A stretch of 64,000 nucleotides of DNA from Kordiimonas gwangyangensis DSM 19435 = JCM 12864 (GCF_000375545.1 NZ_AQXF01000003.1:266595-330594), one strand, 5' to 3'. Positions 6,929 to 16,416 are shown, counted from the stretch's first letter. A program made the numbers and translations. The notes: generated by a model not told the origin, from the letters alone.

Positions 6929-8488
6929 ATGCGGATCGGTGTGGATGTGGGTGGCACAAACACAGATGCTGTTTTGCTTGATGGCGAAAAGGTATTGTCA
7001 TGGTGCAAGAAGTCCACGACGCCAGATGTGGAGAGCGGTATCGTTGCCGCGCTGACCCATGTACTGGATGAAGCGGCCATAGCGCCCGGCAAAATCCAGT
7101 GTGTGATGATTGGCACCACGCACTTCACCAATGCATTTGTTGAACGCCGCCACCTGTTGCCGGTGGGTGTTATCCGTATCGCACTTCCGGCCGCGCGCGC
7201 GCTGCCACCCTTGATGGATTGGCCCGCTGATATCGCAGAAGCTGTCGGCGAGCATGTGCATCTCGTGCGGGGTGGTTATCAATACGATGGCCGCATCAAT
7301 GCAGAGCTGGATGAAGAGGGAGTGCGCACGGCGGCCCGCGCACTTTCCGCACGGGGTTTGCGCACTGTCGCCATCACTGGGCTGTTCTCCTCCGTCAACA
7401 GCGATATGGAAAACCGCGCGGCCGAGATCGTGCGTGAGGAGATGGGGGAGGTCAGCATTTCCCTTTCCCATACCATTGGGCGCATCGGTATTCTGGAGCG
7501 CGAGAATGCGACCATCATGAACGCATCACTCGCGGACCTGGCGGTCTCCGTCGTGCGGTCCTTTGGTAAAGCATTGAAGCAGCTTGATATCAGTGCGCCT
7601 TTTTACATCAGCCAAAACGACGGCACGCTGATGAGCGCTGAGTTTGTGGAGCGTTATCCCGTTCTCACGTTCGCGAGTGGGCCAACAAACAGCATGCGGG
7701 GCGCGGCTTATCTGTCCGGCGTGAAAGACGCCCTTGTGGCCGATATCGGTGGCACCACGACCGACATCGGCATGCTGGTGAACGGTTACCCGCGTGAATC
7801 CTCCGTCACTGTCGATATTGGCGGAGTCCGCACCAATTTCCGCATGCCTGACGTGCTTGCTGTGGGGCTTGGGGGCGGCAGCCTTGTCTTGGAGACAGAC
7901 GGCGGTGTTAGCGTTGGCCCCAAATCCGTTGGGTACAGGCTGCTGCAGGACGGACGGGTGTTTGGCGGTGGGACGCTTACCACAACTGATGTTGCTGTTG
8001 CTGCGGGCTATGCCGACATTGGCGACAAAGCCAAGGTTGCGTCGCTGGGCACGGACCTTGTTTCGGCTGCTGTCGCCAAAATCCACGCCATTGTGGCTGA
8101 GGGTGTCGACCGTATGAAAACCAGCGGCAAGCCCGTGCCGCTTATTCTTGTGGGCGGTGGGGCTGTGCTCATCCGCGACGAGATTGCGGGCACAAGCCAA
8201 ACCATCGTGCCTGATCACGCTGGCGTCGCGAACGCCATCGGTGCCGCTATCGCGCAGATCGGGGCGGAGACGGACAAGGTAGTTTCCTATGAGGAAATTG
8301 GCCGGGATGCCGCGCTCAAGTTGGCGAAAGAGGAAGCCATGGCAAAAGCCGTTGAGGCAGGTGCTGTGGCTGGCAGCGTGGAAATCATCGACATTGAAGA
8401 AGTGCCGCTTGCCTATGTGCCGGGCGGTGCCGTGCGGGTGCGGGTGAAAGCGGCCGGGCGGCTCGATTTCACCAATGGCGCAGCATAG
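6929..8488 (+). CDS. Hydantoinase/oxoprolinase-family ATPase (HyuA-like)
   Basis: 519 aa, started at ATG 6929, which has GAGAGGGG 8-9 nt upstream; an in-frame ATG at 6878 lacks a site. The protein has the ASKHA nucleotide-binding fold of Hydant_A_N plus Hydantoinase_A: MRIGVDVGGTNTDAVLL at the N-terminus, ENATIMNASLADL, the second phosphate loop VADIGGTTTDIGML, and VGLGGGSLV. Members open 5-membered lactam or hydantoin rings with ATP. It is about 500 aa, like the short HyuA forms paired with DUF917 proteins. The DUF917 gene follows after 18 nt. It is first in an operon behind the 7-2-7 operator. The ring substrate is unknown. Confidence 0.88.
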   Translation: MRIGVDVGGTNTDAVLLDGEKVLSWCKKSTTPDVESGIVAALTHVLDEAAIAPGKIQCVMIGTTHFTNAFVERRHLLPVGVIRIALPAARALPPLMDWPADIAEAVGEHVHLVRGGYQYDGRINAELDEEGVRTAARALSARGLRTVAITGLFSSVNSDMENRAAEIVREEMGEVSISLSHTIGRIGILERENATIMNASLADLAVSVVRSFGKALKQLDISAPFYISQNDGTLMSAEFVERYPVLTFASGPTNSMRGAAYLSGVKDALVADIGGTTTDIGMLVNGYPRESSVTVDIGGVRTNFRMPDVLAVGLGGGSLVLETDGGVSVGPKSVGYRLLQDGRVFGGGTLTTTDVAVAAGYADIGDKAKVASLGTDLVSAAVAKIHAIVAEGVDRMKTSGKPVPLILVGGGAVLIRDEIAGTSQTIVPDHAGVANAIGAAIAQIGAETDKVVSYEEIGRDAALKLAKEEAMAKAVEAGAVAGSVEIIDIEEVPLAYVPGGAVRVRVKAAGRLDFTNGAA

Positions 8489-8506
8489 GAAGGCGAGGGA
8501 TTACCA

Positions 8507-9604
8507 GTGAGCAAGATCAGTATTACAGCAGATAACCTTGAAGACTTTGCCCGTGGCGCTGCGTTCCTTGGCACCGGCGGCGGGGGAGACCCTTATATCG
8601 GGCGCATGCTGGCGCACGCAGCCATCAAGGAGTTTGGGGTGCCGGAGGTGATCACCGCCGATGAGCTGGATGACGATGACCTCGTGCTAACGGCCGCCAT
8701 GCTTGGTTCCCCACCGGTGCTGCTTGAGAAAGCCTGTTGCGGCGAGGATATGGACCTCGCGATCCACAAGCTTGAGGAACATCTTGGCCGCAAGGCAAAG
8801 GCCATCCTGCCCATCGAGATTGGCGGCGTGAACTCCACGCTACCCATCATGGCTGCGGCGCGGCTTGGCTTGCCGGTGATTGATGCGGACGGTATGGGCC
8901 GCGCGTTTCCTGAACTGCAGATGGTTACCTTCAACGTTTACGGCTGTTCGGCCACGCCGCTCGTGGTGACTGATGAGCATATGAATTCCGTGTTGATCGA
9001 GGCTGACAGCGGTCCACGCGCCGAGGGGCTGGTGCGGGCGACCGCGATTCAGATGGGCCTCAGCGTGATGATATCTTCCTTCCCGCTCATCGGGCGGCAA
9101 GTGAAGGATTTTGCGGTTCACGGCACGCTCACCCTCGCCCTTGGTATCGGTGAAGCCATCCGCAAAGGCCGGCTTGAGGGTGATCCGGTGGCGGCTCTCG
9201 TCGCCTACCTCAAAACGACACCATACTATAATCACGCCAAGACGCTCTTTGACGGCAAGGTGGTTGATCTCAAGCGCGAAACGACGCGGGGGTTCTCCAT
9301 CGGGCACTGTCACCTTGAAGGGCTGGACGATGCCAGCCGCCGCATGGAGGTGACGTTTCAGAACGAGCACCTTGTCGCGCGTGAGAACGGTGTCACACGG
9401 GCCATCGTGCCTGACCTCATCTGTATGGTCGACCGGGAAACGGGGGAGCCTATCCCGGCCGAACACCTGCGCTATGGCCAGCGCATTCAGGTAATTGCCA
9501 CATCGGCTGCGCCTATCATGCGCACACCGGAAGCCCTTGCGGTGTTTGGGCCGCGGCAATTTGGCCTCAATGAAGATTTTGTACCAATCGAAGACATGCA
9601 ATAA
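8507..9604 (+). CDS. DUF917 / S-methyl-thiohydantoin desulfurase-family protein
   Basis: 365 aa with GTG start preceded by GGCGAGGGA. The opening segment GAAFLGTGGGGDPYIGRML is the family's glycine-rich hallmark; PIEIGGVNSTLPIMAAARLGLPVIDADGMGRAFPELQM and the C-terminal domain also fit Pfam S-Me-THD (formerly DUF917). The family name comes from S-methyl-thiohydantoin desulfurase; many members have no assigned reaction. Immediate pairing with a HyuA-type ATPase suggests the two act on one hydantoin or thiohydantoin-like molecule in the cytoplasm. Continuous with the TonB receptor gene 25 nt downstream. Confidence 0.88.
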   Translation: MSKISITADNLEDFARGAAFLGTGGGGDPYIGRMLAHAAIKEFGVPEVITADELDDDDLVLTAAMLGSPPVLLEKACCGEDMDLAIHKLEEHLGRKAKAILPIEIGGVNSTLPIMAAARLGLPVIDADGMGRAFPELQMVTFNVYGCSATPLVVTDEHMNSVLIEADSGPRAEGLVRATAIQMGLSVMISSFPLIGRQVKDFAVHGTLTLALGIGEAIRKGRLEGDPVAALVAYLKTTPYYNHAKTLFDGKVVDLKRETTRGFSIGHCHLEGLDDASRRMEVTFQNEHLVARENGVTRAIVPDLICMVDRETGEPIPAEHLRYGQRIQVIATSAAPIMRTPEALAVFGPRQFGLNEDFVPIEDMQ

Positions 9605-9629
9605 GCAAGCATCCATGGGAGGAACTGTC

Positions 9630-11756
9630 ATGAAACCAGGGACCAGAAACGCCATCGTGGCTTTCACCGCGCTGGGGACTATATTGCCTGCACCAATCGC
9701 CAGCTTCGCGGCTGACGAAAGTGGTGAGACGATCATGCTTGAAGAGATTGTGGTAACCTCGCGCAGGCGGGCGGAAAACCTGCAATCGGTGCCGGATTCC
9801 GTGACAGCCTTCGGTGCGCAGACCATCGAGCGCGCGGGCATTGACGATGTTCAGGACTTTGTTGACCTGACGCCCAACATCACCATGCGCGAAACCTTCC
9901 GCGCGGGTGTCACCTTCATCACCATCCGCGGTATCACCACCGGCCAACAAGGCTGGGCACCGGTGACCTATGTGGTGGACGGCGTGCAGGCTGGCTCGCT
10001 CGACGCGATCAACCAAGGCGCGCTCACGGACATTGAACGCATTGAAGTCCTCAAAGGCCCGCAAGGTGCGCTTTATGGCGCTGGTGCTATTGCTGGTGCG
10101 ATCAATATCGTCACCAAAAAGCCGACCAACGAGATGGAATACAAGGCGCAGGCATCCTACGGCAGCGGCAACGATATCAAGCTTTCCGGTGTGGTCTCTG
10201 GCCCCATCGTGGAAGACCGTGTGCTGTTCCGCCTTGGTGCCTACTACCGCAACACGGATGGTGTGATCGAAAGCACGGACGGTGATGGACTGGACTATGA
10301 AGAGCAGATCAGCCTGAAAGGCCGCCTGCTGTTTGATTTCGATAACCTCACGCTTGATGTACGCGGTGCCTATAGCGATGTGACCGCTGGTGCAGCGGCA
10401 CAGGAAGTTGTTGGTAGCGCAAGCCTGATTGACGACTTCAATACACCGGGCCCGGCACGCGGTGTGCGCGGTGAAGAAAACCGCGAGTTCAAGGAATTCT
10501 CCGCGAAGCTCGATTGGGATACCGGGGTAGGGACGTTCACGTCCGTGACGGGCTATAGCGATATTGAGCAGGACCTGTTCGGTTCCGCCTCATGGCAAAA
10601 AGGGCCGGGTGTCGGTCTCTTTGGTCCTTTCGGTGGTGACGCGGACGCATTCAACGACTTCTTCCAGGACCTCGCTGATAATTTCGAGACCTTCACGCAG
10701 GATGTCCGTTTCACATCAAACGCGGACCAGCCTGTACGCTGGCTTGTTGGCCTTTCCTACATGGACCGCAAAGTTGAGAACCTTCTCAGTGTCGGCGGGC
10801 TGCTGCAAGGCCTTGAGAAAGTTGAAGCTGATATGGTCCGCCTTCTATACCGGCCTGATGTTCGCAATGATGAAATCTGGGGTGGCTACGGCCAGGTAAG
10901 CGTGGACGTTACCGACAAGTTAGAGCTGACAGGCGCGCTGCGCTACGACACAAACAGCTACGATACCACGCAGTACACCGATCTCACATACAGCACACCT
11001 GTGCCAACACCGGACGGTATCGTGACCCAGACGGCGAAGAACAGCCGCTGGCAGCCCAAGGTGCAGCTATCTTATGACTGGAGTGATGATGTCATGACAT
11101 ACATCACTTATGCTGAGGGCTTCCGGTTCGGTTTCTTCAACACCGGCAACCTGACGGCACCCGAGAATACCAAGAACTTCGAGCTTGGTTTCAAAACCAC
11201 CCTTGCGGACGGCCGGGTACGTATGAACGGTGCGCTGTTCCATATCGACTATTCTGACCAGCAGTTCACCTCGGTTATCGGTGAAGCGCCGTTCCGTCTG
11301 ACGACAAACGTGCCTGAAGCCAACATCAATGGCGGTGAACTGGAAATCAGTGCGCTGCTCACGGAGGAGCTGGAATTCTCCGGTGGCCTCGGTATCACGG
11401 ATGCCAAGATCAAGGGCGGGCAGCGATCTGCCGGTACGCCGGACTATAGCGTCAACCTCTCGCTCACTTATACCCGTGAACTGGGTAACGGCTGGGACCT
11501 CATTTCCCGCGCAGACTATCGCCGCCAAGGCACGATGGTGCTGTGGGACGGTGCTGGCGGCGTATTTGAGGTTGGTGAGAAAGACTTCGTCAATGTGCGC
11601 CTGAAGGTACGCAACGATAACTGGTTTGTTGGTGTCTTTGCAGACAATCTGACCAACGAACAGCAGGCCAATGACTTCGGCTTTGTGGGCTTCGGCTACC
11701 TGCGCGCCAACAGCATGCCGCGCGTGCTCGGTATTGAGGCCGGGTTCAGTTTCTAG
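9630..11756 (+). CDS. TonB-dependent outer-membrane receptor
   Basis: 708 aa from ATG 9630, supported by GGGAGGA 7 nt upstream. Signal peptide of about 27 residues ending ASFA. A TonB-box-like segment EEIVVTSRRR is followed by the plug domain (NLQSVPDSVTAFGAQTIE, VDGVQAGSLDAI, IERIEVLKGPQGALYGAGAIAGAINIVTK) and a 22-strand-type barrel with the conserved WQPKVQLSYDW and YAEGFRFGFF. It ends in Phe (GIEAGFSF), as is normal for outer-membrane barrels. Genomic context points to import of the ring compound handled by the two preceding enzymes rather than iron-siderophore uptake, but ligand is inference. A terminator-like hairpin follows before the permease gene. Confidence 0.93.
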   Translation: MKPGTRNAIVAFTALGTILPAPIASFAADESGETIMLEEIVVTSRRRAENLQSVPDSVTAFGAQTIERAGIDDVQDFVDLTPNITMRETFRAGVTFITIRGITTGQQGWAPVTYVVDGVQAGSLDAINQGALTDIERIEVLKGPQGALYGAGAIAGAINIVTKKPTNEMEYKAQASYGSGNDIKLSGVVSGPIVEDRVLFRLGAYYRNTDGVIESTDGDGLDYEEQISLKGRLLFDFDNLTLDVRGAYSDVTAGAAAQEVVGSASLIDDFNTPGPARGVRGEENREFKEFSAKLDWDTGVGTFTSVTGYSDIEQDLFGSASWQKGPGVGLFGPFGGDADAFNDFFQDLADNFETFTQDVRFTSNADQPVRWLVGLSYMDRKVENLLSVGGLLQGLEKVEADMVRLLYRPDVRNDEIWGGYGQVSVDVTDKLELTGALRYDTNSYDTTQYTDLTYSTPVPTPDGIVTQTAKNSRWQPKVQLSYDWSDDVMTYITYAEGFRFGFFNTGNLTAPENTKNFELGFKTTLADGRVRMNGALFHIDYSDQQFTSVIGEAPFRLTTNVPEANINGGELEISALLTEELEFSGGLGITDAKIKGGQRSAGTPDYSVNLSLTYTRELGNGWDLISRADYRRQGTMVLWDGAGGVFEVGEKDFVNVRLKVRNDNWFVGVFADNLTNEQQANDFGFVGFGYLRANSMPRVLGIEAGFSF

Positions 11757-11783
11757 TCTTGTTTTTCCTCTCAACACCCAACT

Positions 11784-11818
11784 GGGCCGGGGTACCATGC
11801 TCCGGCCCTTGTTTTTCC
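11784..11818 (+). terminator. Hairpin with U-tract between receptor and permease genes
   Basis: Stem GGGCCGG (11784-11790) / CCGGCCC (11802-11808) followed by TTGTTTTTCC. It looks like a rho-independent terminator placed 22 nt before the permease start; partial read-through would lower permease expression relative to the receptor. Confidence 0.7.
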
Positions 11819-11839
11819 TGAAGCACGGATATCCAGCCG

Positions 11840-13093
11840 ATGAATGAACCGATTACCCTGCACCCCACAGATGACGAGCTTGTACCGGGCTGGCGTGTGG
11901 CCACTGTCATTGTGGGGACAGCGATTACTTTACCGGCGTTCCTTGTAGGTGCGGAAATCCTGACCACGCTTGGTGTGTCTGAGGGCGCAGCGGCTATCCT
12001 CCTTGGTGGGATCATTCTCGCGTTTATTGCCAGCGCTGCCATGTTTGTTGCGGTTCGTACCCGGTGTACCACCTATCAGCTACTCGACAGCGCGTTCGGC
12101 ACCAGCGCCAGCCGTATCGTCAGTTTCATGGTCGCGATCACATTGCTGGGCTGGTTCGGTATTACGGCGGCACTTTTTGGCCAGTCGCTCGCTGTTTCAA
12201 TTCAGGAAGTGCTGGGTTTGGCGCTACCGCAGTGGCTTTGCACAGTAGCCGGGTGCGGTTTGATGACGGCAACCACACTTCATGGTTTCGCAGCACTTGA
12301 GAAGCTCAGCAAACTGGCGGTGCCGGTGATGCTTTTCATTCTCCTATACGCCGTACTCAAGGTGGTGGACGGTGCCAGCCTTCCAGCCATCATGCAGGCG
12401 GGGCCGGTTGCGGGTGCTTCGCCGATGGGTTTTGGTGCCGCGGTATCGGTGATTGTGGGCTCCTTCATGGTGGGCGTTGCCATCCTGCCGGATATTGCCC
12501 GGTTTATTCGGGCGCCACGTCAGGTGGCTGGGGCATCCTTTGGCAGCTTTGGTTCTTTTTTTCCGCTGGTGCTGGTGGTAGCGGGTCTGCCTGGCGTGCT
12601 GGGTGGTGAAAAAGACCTCGTGCTTGCCATGACGGCGACAGGCCTTGGCTTGCCTGCGCTGATCATGATGGTGCTCGCAAGCTGGACCACGAATGTCAGC
12701 AACCTCTATTCGTCATCACTGGGGTTCGCTCAGGCATTCCCAAGCCTTGGTAGACGAACCATAGTGATCGGGGCTGGCCTTTTGGGGCTTATGGTCTCGC
12801 TCGCCGGTATCCGGGACTATTTTGTCGATTTCCTCATCTTTCTCGGTGTACTTATCCCGCCAATCGCGGGTGTTTATATCGTGCATGTTCTGGCCCGCGC
12901 CGAGGGGACGCGTCGCGCCTTCTCACCTCTCGCATTCTTGGCGTGGGCAATGGGCGCTGGTGCCGCGTTCCTGACATCAAGCGGTGTGTTCACGCTTACG
13001 GGCATTCCGGCGCTTGATAGCCTTGGTGTAGCGACCGTCGTCTATTGGCTCGCTATAAAAGGTCGTGTTTCGATGCTTCGCTTACAGCCATAA
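11840..13093 (+). CDS. NCS1-family cytosine/purine-type permease
   Basis: 417-aa inner-membrane protein with about 12 hydrophobic segments, similar in layout to CodB and other NCS1 nucleobase-cation symporters (also the family of hydantoin permease Mhp1). The N-terminus (LVPGWRVATVIVGTAITLPAFLVGAEI) and the segment AVSVIVGSFMVGVAILPDIARFIR match the family's substrate/cation core. In this context it probably carries a hydantoin-like compound across the inner membrane after the TonB receptor. Its last 41 nt overlap the convergent regulator gene. Family assignment is firm; substrate is inferred. Confidence 0.88.
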   Translation: MNEPITLHPTDDELVPGWRVATVIVGTAITLPAFLVGAEILTTLGVSEGAAAILLGGIILAFIASAAMFVAVRTRCTTYQLLDSAFGTSASRIVSFMVAITLLGWFGITAALFGQSLAVSIQEVLGLALPQWLCTVAGCGLMTATTLHGFAALEKLSKLAVPVMLFILLYAVLKVVDGASLPAIMQAGPVAGASPMGFGAAVSVIVGSFMVGVAILPDIARFIRAPRQVAGASFGSFGSFFPLVLVVAGLPGVLGGEKDLVLAMTATGLGLPALIMMVLASWTTNVSNLYSSSLGFAQAFPSLGRRTIVIGAGLLGLMVSLAGIRDYFVDFLIFLGVLIPPIAGVYIVHVLARAEGTRRAFSPLAFLAWAMGAGAAFLTSSGVFTLTGIPALDSLGVATVVYWLAIKGRVSMLRLQP

Positions 13094-15734
13094 GGCGGCT
13101 GTTTACGCCCAGTTTGCTGTAAATATTCTTCAGGTGGAAGCGCACGGTATTCTCCGAAACGTCAAGGTTTCGTGCGATCACCTTGTCAGCATGCCCTTCG
13201 GCAAGCTGTAACAGTACCTCCTGTTCGCGCCGGCTCATGACAATGGTGGTGCCGCCGTCGCCGCTTTGTTGCAGGTGATCGATCAGGTACGCCACATGGT
13301 CGCGTTCTGTCGTTCGCCCGGACGCGAGGTAGGCATCCAGAAGCGGTGTGACGAAGGGTGTTTCGTCAAGAATGAACCTCAAGAGGCCCTGATTGCGCAC
13401 ATAAGCGATCACAGGCTCAAGCGTATCAAATGCTTTGGCTTCGTTCCCTGCGCGGAAATGTGCGATGGCGGTGAGCAAGGCATATTTATGCCCAGCGCGG
13501 TCTTCAAAGCGTGCCGTTGCCGCGCGGATGAAATACTCAAGCTGGCTTATGACTTCAGTCTCGCGACCCTCGGCAATCCAAAGAACGGCGAGTGCCCTAA
13601 TCACGGCATAAGTTTCGCGAACAGAATGCGGGCCGCTTTCGCCCTCATAATAACTGTTGAAAGTGAGGTTATGGGCCTGCGCGCGTTTTCGAGCTTTGCC
13701 CACTTTTCCCTCATAGCACAGATAGGCCACTTCATTCGCCATCACGAGGCGGTTAAGCCGCTTCAGCCCCTCGCGCCTGATATAGGTACAGGCCTCGTCA
13801 CCAAGGGCCAGGCATGCGGCAAGGCCGCGCGTGCGGTAAGCGATAGAGGTCGATAGCGTATAGCCGGTGGCATAGATTTCATACCATGCTTCGCCCGTCT
13901 CCAGCCTCCGGTTGATGTTGCCGAGCAAGCGTTCGGCAGTCGCCAGCTCATCTTTCTCATAATGCCATTCAGCTAGCAGGATGTTCAGCACAAGGCGGAG
14001 GTCTTTGTCGTCAATGAAGTGGCGGCGCTGACTATCCTGCACCTTGGTGTAATAGTCATGCGCCAGATCATAGCGCCCTTGGGCGGCAGCGATGACGCCA
14101 AGGTGCACATAGATGTAGGTTTCGCCAAATATGGAATGCTGCTCATCGAAGTGCCGAATGGCTAGTTCCGCCACTCGTTTAGCTTCTTCATAGTGGCCTT
14201 TTTGCAAGTTGAAGACACAGAGGATTGTGTAGACGAAGCCGATCTGTTGTTTGTCTTCCTGCTCAAAACGGTTGAGGGCATTGACCAGATTGTCGCTGTC
14301 GCTTTCGCGGAGTGGCGCACCTTCATAGACCGCGAGCGTGGCTGCAATGACAGCAAGGTCATAGTCCAGAAGCGGGGAGGGAGCGAACTCACCATTTTCA
14401 CGCTGGCTCAGGATGCGGCCATAGATATGGCGGGCGTCATTGAGGTGCCCGTCCTTAAGTAGCACAAGCGCACGCAGCAGGCCGATACGCGGACGCCGGG
14501 CGATGATTTCCTCCGGTAGCAGTTCATGGGCCTTGCGAATGCGCGACATACCTTCCCGGTTCCAAAGCAGGATACCGCCAGCCTGCTCAAGCATGTCACC
14601 TGCGACCTCAGGCGCGCCGGCATCCAGTGCGTGCTGCATGGCATTGATAATATGCCCTTGGGCAAGGAAATGGTGGGCTGCAGACAGATTGATTTCTTCG
14701 AGCCTTTTGGGCGAGGTCGCTACCAAAATGCTATGGAGCGCTTCACGAAAGAGAGGGTGCATGCGGTAGCTGTTGCTGGTGCCCTCAAGCGGCATCAGGA
14801 GGTGATCAAGGCGCTGCGCATCCTTTATAAGCTGTGCGCTGTCATGTGTGCGGCGGATGGCATCCGCCGTTTGGGCGTCAAACACGTCCAGAATGCTCAT
14901 GTCGAACAGGAAATCACGCAAATGCTCTGGCTGGTGCTGCACAATGTGCTCTTCCACATAGTCGCGCATATCGCCATTCGTACCATTAAAGCTCGCCAGC
15001 ACTTTGCCAGCGTCGCGCTGGTTTGTGGCGGCGCTCTTGAGTAGTTGCAGCGCTACCGGCCAACCTTCCGTCCTTTGCCCCACATCCTTCAGGAGTGCTT
15101 TGCCAAACTGGCCGCGCAATAGGGCCGACTGTTCAAATGGTGTAAACTTAAGGGCCTCTGCATCGATCTCATGCAGTTCTCCCTGGGTGCGCAAGGACGA
15201 GAGCGAGAGGTTGTCGGTCAATCGTGTGGCAACGGCGACGTGCAGGTCCTCAGGTGCATAGCGCAGGATGGGGTCCAGCACCTCATGGGCGGCCGATTTG
15301 CCGATGGTTTCTGCTGCGTCCAGTATGAGTACAACGCGTTGTCCATGGGCCGCAACTGCGGCGAGGAACAAGCCTGTCAGTGTGCGGACCGGCAGCTCCG
15401 GCGCCCATTCTGCGCCCCGCGGTGCGCTATCAAGCGCAATACCGGCCATATGCAGTGCATAGAGGAGGTAAAGCGCAAAAGTGCCGCTGTCATTGTCGCC
15501 GGCATCAAGGGTTAGCCAAACGGCAGTCGCATCTCCTCCAGCGGTCAGATGGTTATGCCAGGATGCGAGCGTGGTGGTTTTGCCGAAACCTGCCGGGGCA
15601 GAGAGGATAGCCAGTTTCAGCCCCTTGTGATGATCCAGCCTGCGCAATAGCTCTTCGCGCTCGAGCACATTCACATGTTGGCGCGGCGGGCTTGCTTTTG
15701 CGGGGGTCATCCAAAGAGGAAAGGCTGTTTTCAT
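13053..15734 (-). CDS. MalT-like LuxR-family ATP-dependent regulator (LAL type)
   Basis: 893-aa signal-transduction ATPase. The N-terminal STAND NTPase has Walker A in SAPAGFGKTTTLASW and Walker B in RVVLILDAAE. The middle 450 residues are TPR-like helical repeats (for example AQGRYDLAHDYYTKVQ, EKDELATAERLLGNI). The C-terminus is a LuxR/NarL helix-turn-helix: SRREQEVLLQLAEGHADKVI then LDVSENTVRFHLKNIYSKLG. Length matches MalT (about 900 aa). It likely oligomerises with ATP and an inducer. The 16-bp repeat 53-68 nt before its start also occurs before the hydantoinase gene, consistent with autoregulation plus control of the operon. It overlaps the permease gene tail to tail by 41 nt. Confidence 0.93.
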   Translation of the reverse strand: MKTAFPLWMTPAKASPPRQHVNVLEREELLRRLDHHKGLKLAILSAPAGFGKTTTLASWHNHLTAGGDATAVWLTLDAGDNDSGTFALYLLYALHMAGIALDSAPRGAEWAPELPVRTLTGLFLAAVAAHGQRVVLILDAAETIGKSAAHEVLDPILRYAPEDLHVAVATRLTDNLSLSSLRTQGELHEIDAEALKFTPFEQSALLRGQFGKALLKDVGQRTEGWPVALQLLKSAATNQRDAGKVLASFNGTNGDMRDYVEEHIVQHQPEHLRDFLFDMSILDVFDAQTADAIRRTHDSAQLIKDAQRLDHLLMPLEGTSNSYRMHPLFREALHSILVATSPKRLEEINLSAAHHFLAQGHIINAMQHALDAGAPEVAGDMLEQAGGILLWNREGMSRIRKAHELLPEEIIARRPRIGLLRALVLLKDGHLNDARHIYGRILSQRENGEFAPSPLLDYDLAVIAATLAVYEGAPLRESDSDNLVNALNRFEQEDKQQIGFVYTILCVFNLQKGHYEEAKRVAELAIRHFDEQHSIFGETYIYVHLGVIAAAQGRYDLAHDYYTKVQDSQRRHFIDDKDLRLVLNILLAEWHYEKDELATAERLLGNINRRLETGEAWYEIYATGYTLSTSIAYRTRGLAACLALGDEACTYIRREGLKRLNRLVMANEVAYLCYEGKVGKARKRAQAHNLTFNSYYEGESGPHSVRETYAVIRALAVLWIAEGRETEVISQLEYFIRAATARFEDRAGHKYALLTAIAHFRAGNEAKAFDTLEPVIAYVRNQGLLRFILDETPFVTPLLDAYLASGRTTERDHVAYLIDHLQQSGDGGTTIVMSRREQEVLLQLAEGHADKVIARNLDVSENTVRFHLKNIYSKLGVNSRLMAVSEASKHDLL

Positions 15735-15786
15735 CGGCTCCGGCTGTGCGGTGAGTGTGCGAAAGGGTTACGCCCAACTATAATAG

Positions 15787-15802
15787 CTACCAAAATTGGT
15801 AG
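15787..15802. promoter_or_regulatory. 7-2-7 inverted repeat, copy 2 (candidate MalT-like/LuxR operator)
   Basis: Identical to copy 1 at 6763-6778: CTACCAAAATTGGTAG. Located in the 106-nt gap upstream of the leftward regulator gene. The AA centre is the same on the plus strand although the downstream genes face opposite directions, as expected for a near-symmetrical operator. Confidence 0.7.
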
Positions 15803-15840
15803 TAAAGCCGTTATATGGGTTTCTGCTGCTTACCGAGGGG

Positions 15841-16416
15841 CTAAGCCTTTTGAGCGCAGTAATAGTGATTTCCGCCTTCATCCGTCAGGCTGCCACTCAA
15901 AGCGAGGCCAGTTGCGGCAAGCTGTGAACGATATTCATACATGCCTAGGGACAAGGATGACCTGCCCGTCAGGCTGTCGTTCCAAGTGCACTCTTGTGCC
16001 GGCGCGGAAAACAGGAAGCTGCCGCCGGAGTGGAGGGTATCCGCGACACGGCGGATAAGCTTTATCTGGCCTGCTTTCGGTAACAGGAATATGAGCCCGA
16101 CGGCAAGCGCGCCGTCAAATTTTCGGCCGAAGAAGTGGCTGTTTTCAGCGGCTTCACATGCAACATCAAACTCGGGAAAATTCGTTTGGAACGCCTTGGC
16201 TAGAGTGGGGGACGCGTCTATTCCCGAAACGTGAAAGCCATCTTGGGCGAGCGCGGCGGTAAGTGGTAGGCCGTTGCCGCAACCGATATCAAGAATGTTG
16301 GCGCCTTTTGGTAACGCGCTGGCCCAATCGCGGACAGTCTTGGTGCCGATATCGGAGCGTATGTCCATGAAGCTCTTGGCTACCACTTCCCATCCATTTG
16401 AAATATCGCTTGGCAC
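15841..16416 (-). CDS. Class I SAM-dependent methyltransferase
   Basis: 191 aa from GTG 16416, chosen because AGGGGA lies 6 nt upstream; an ATG-started reading from 16503 would add 29 unsupported residues. Motif I is ILDIGCGNGLPLTAAL, motif II region GIDASPTLAKAF, and the post-I/IV region FDGALAVGLIFLLP. Short form of Methyltransf_11/25. The methyl acceptor is not predictable. It is transcribed alone, between the MalT-like gene's promoter and the divergent homospermidine synthase. Confidence 0.85.
   Translation of the reverse strand: MPSDISNGWEVVAKSFMDIRSDIGTKTVRDWASALPKGANILDIGCGNGLPLTAALAQDGFHVSGIDASPTLAKAFQTNFPEFDVACEAAENSHFFGRKFDGALAVGLIFLLPKAGQIKLIRRVADTLHSGGSFLFSAPAQECTWNDSLTGRSSLSLGMYEYRSQLAATGLALSGSLTDEGGNHYYCAQKA

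Noticed and set aside
7526-8218. 230-codon antisense frame inside the hydantoinase-family gene
   Set aside because: Sense frame has clear ATPase motifs; the antisense product has no domain and no start signal.
14715-14740. GCTACCAAAATGCTATGG inside the MalT-like gene, similar to one operator arm
   Set aside because: Second arm is lost and it lies within conserved coding sequence.
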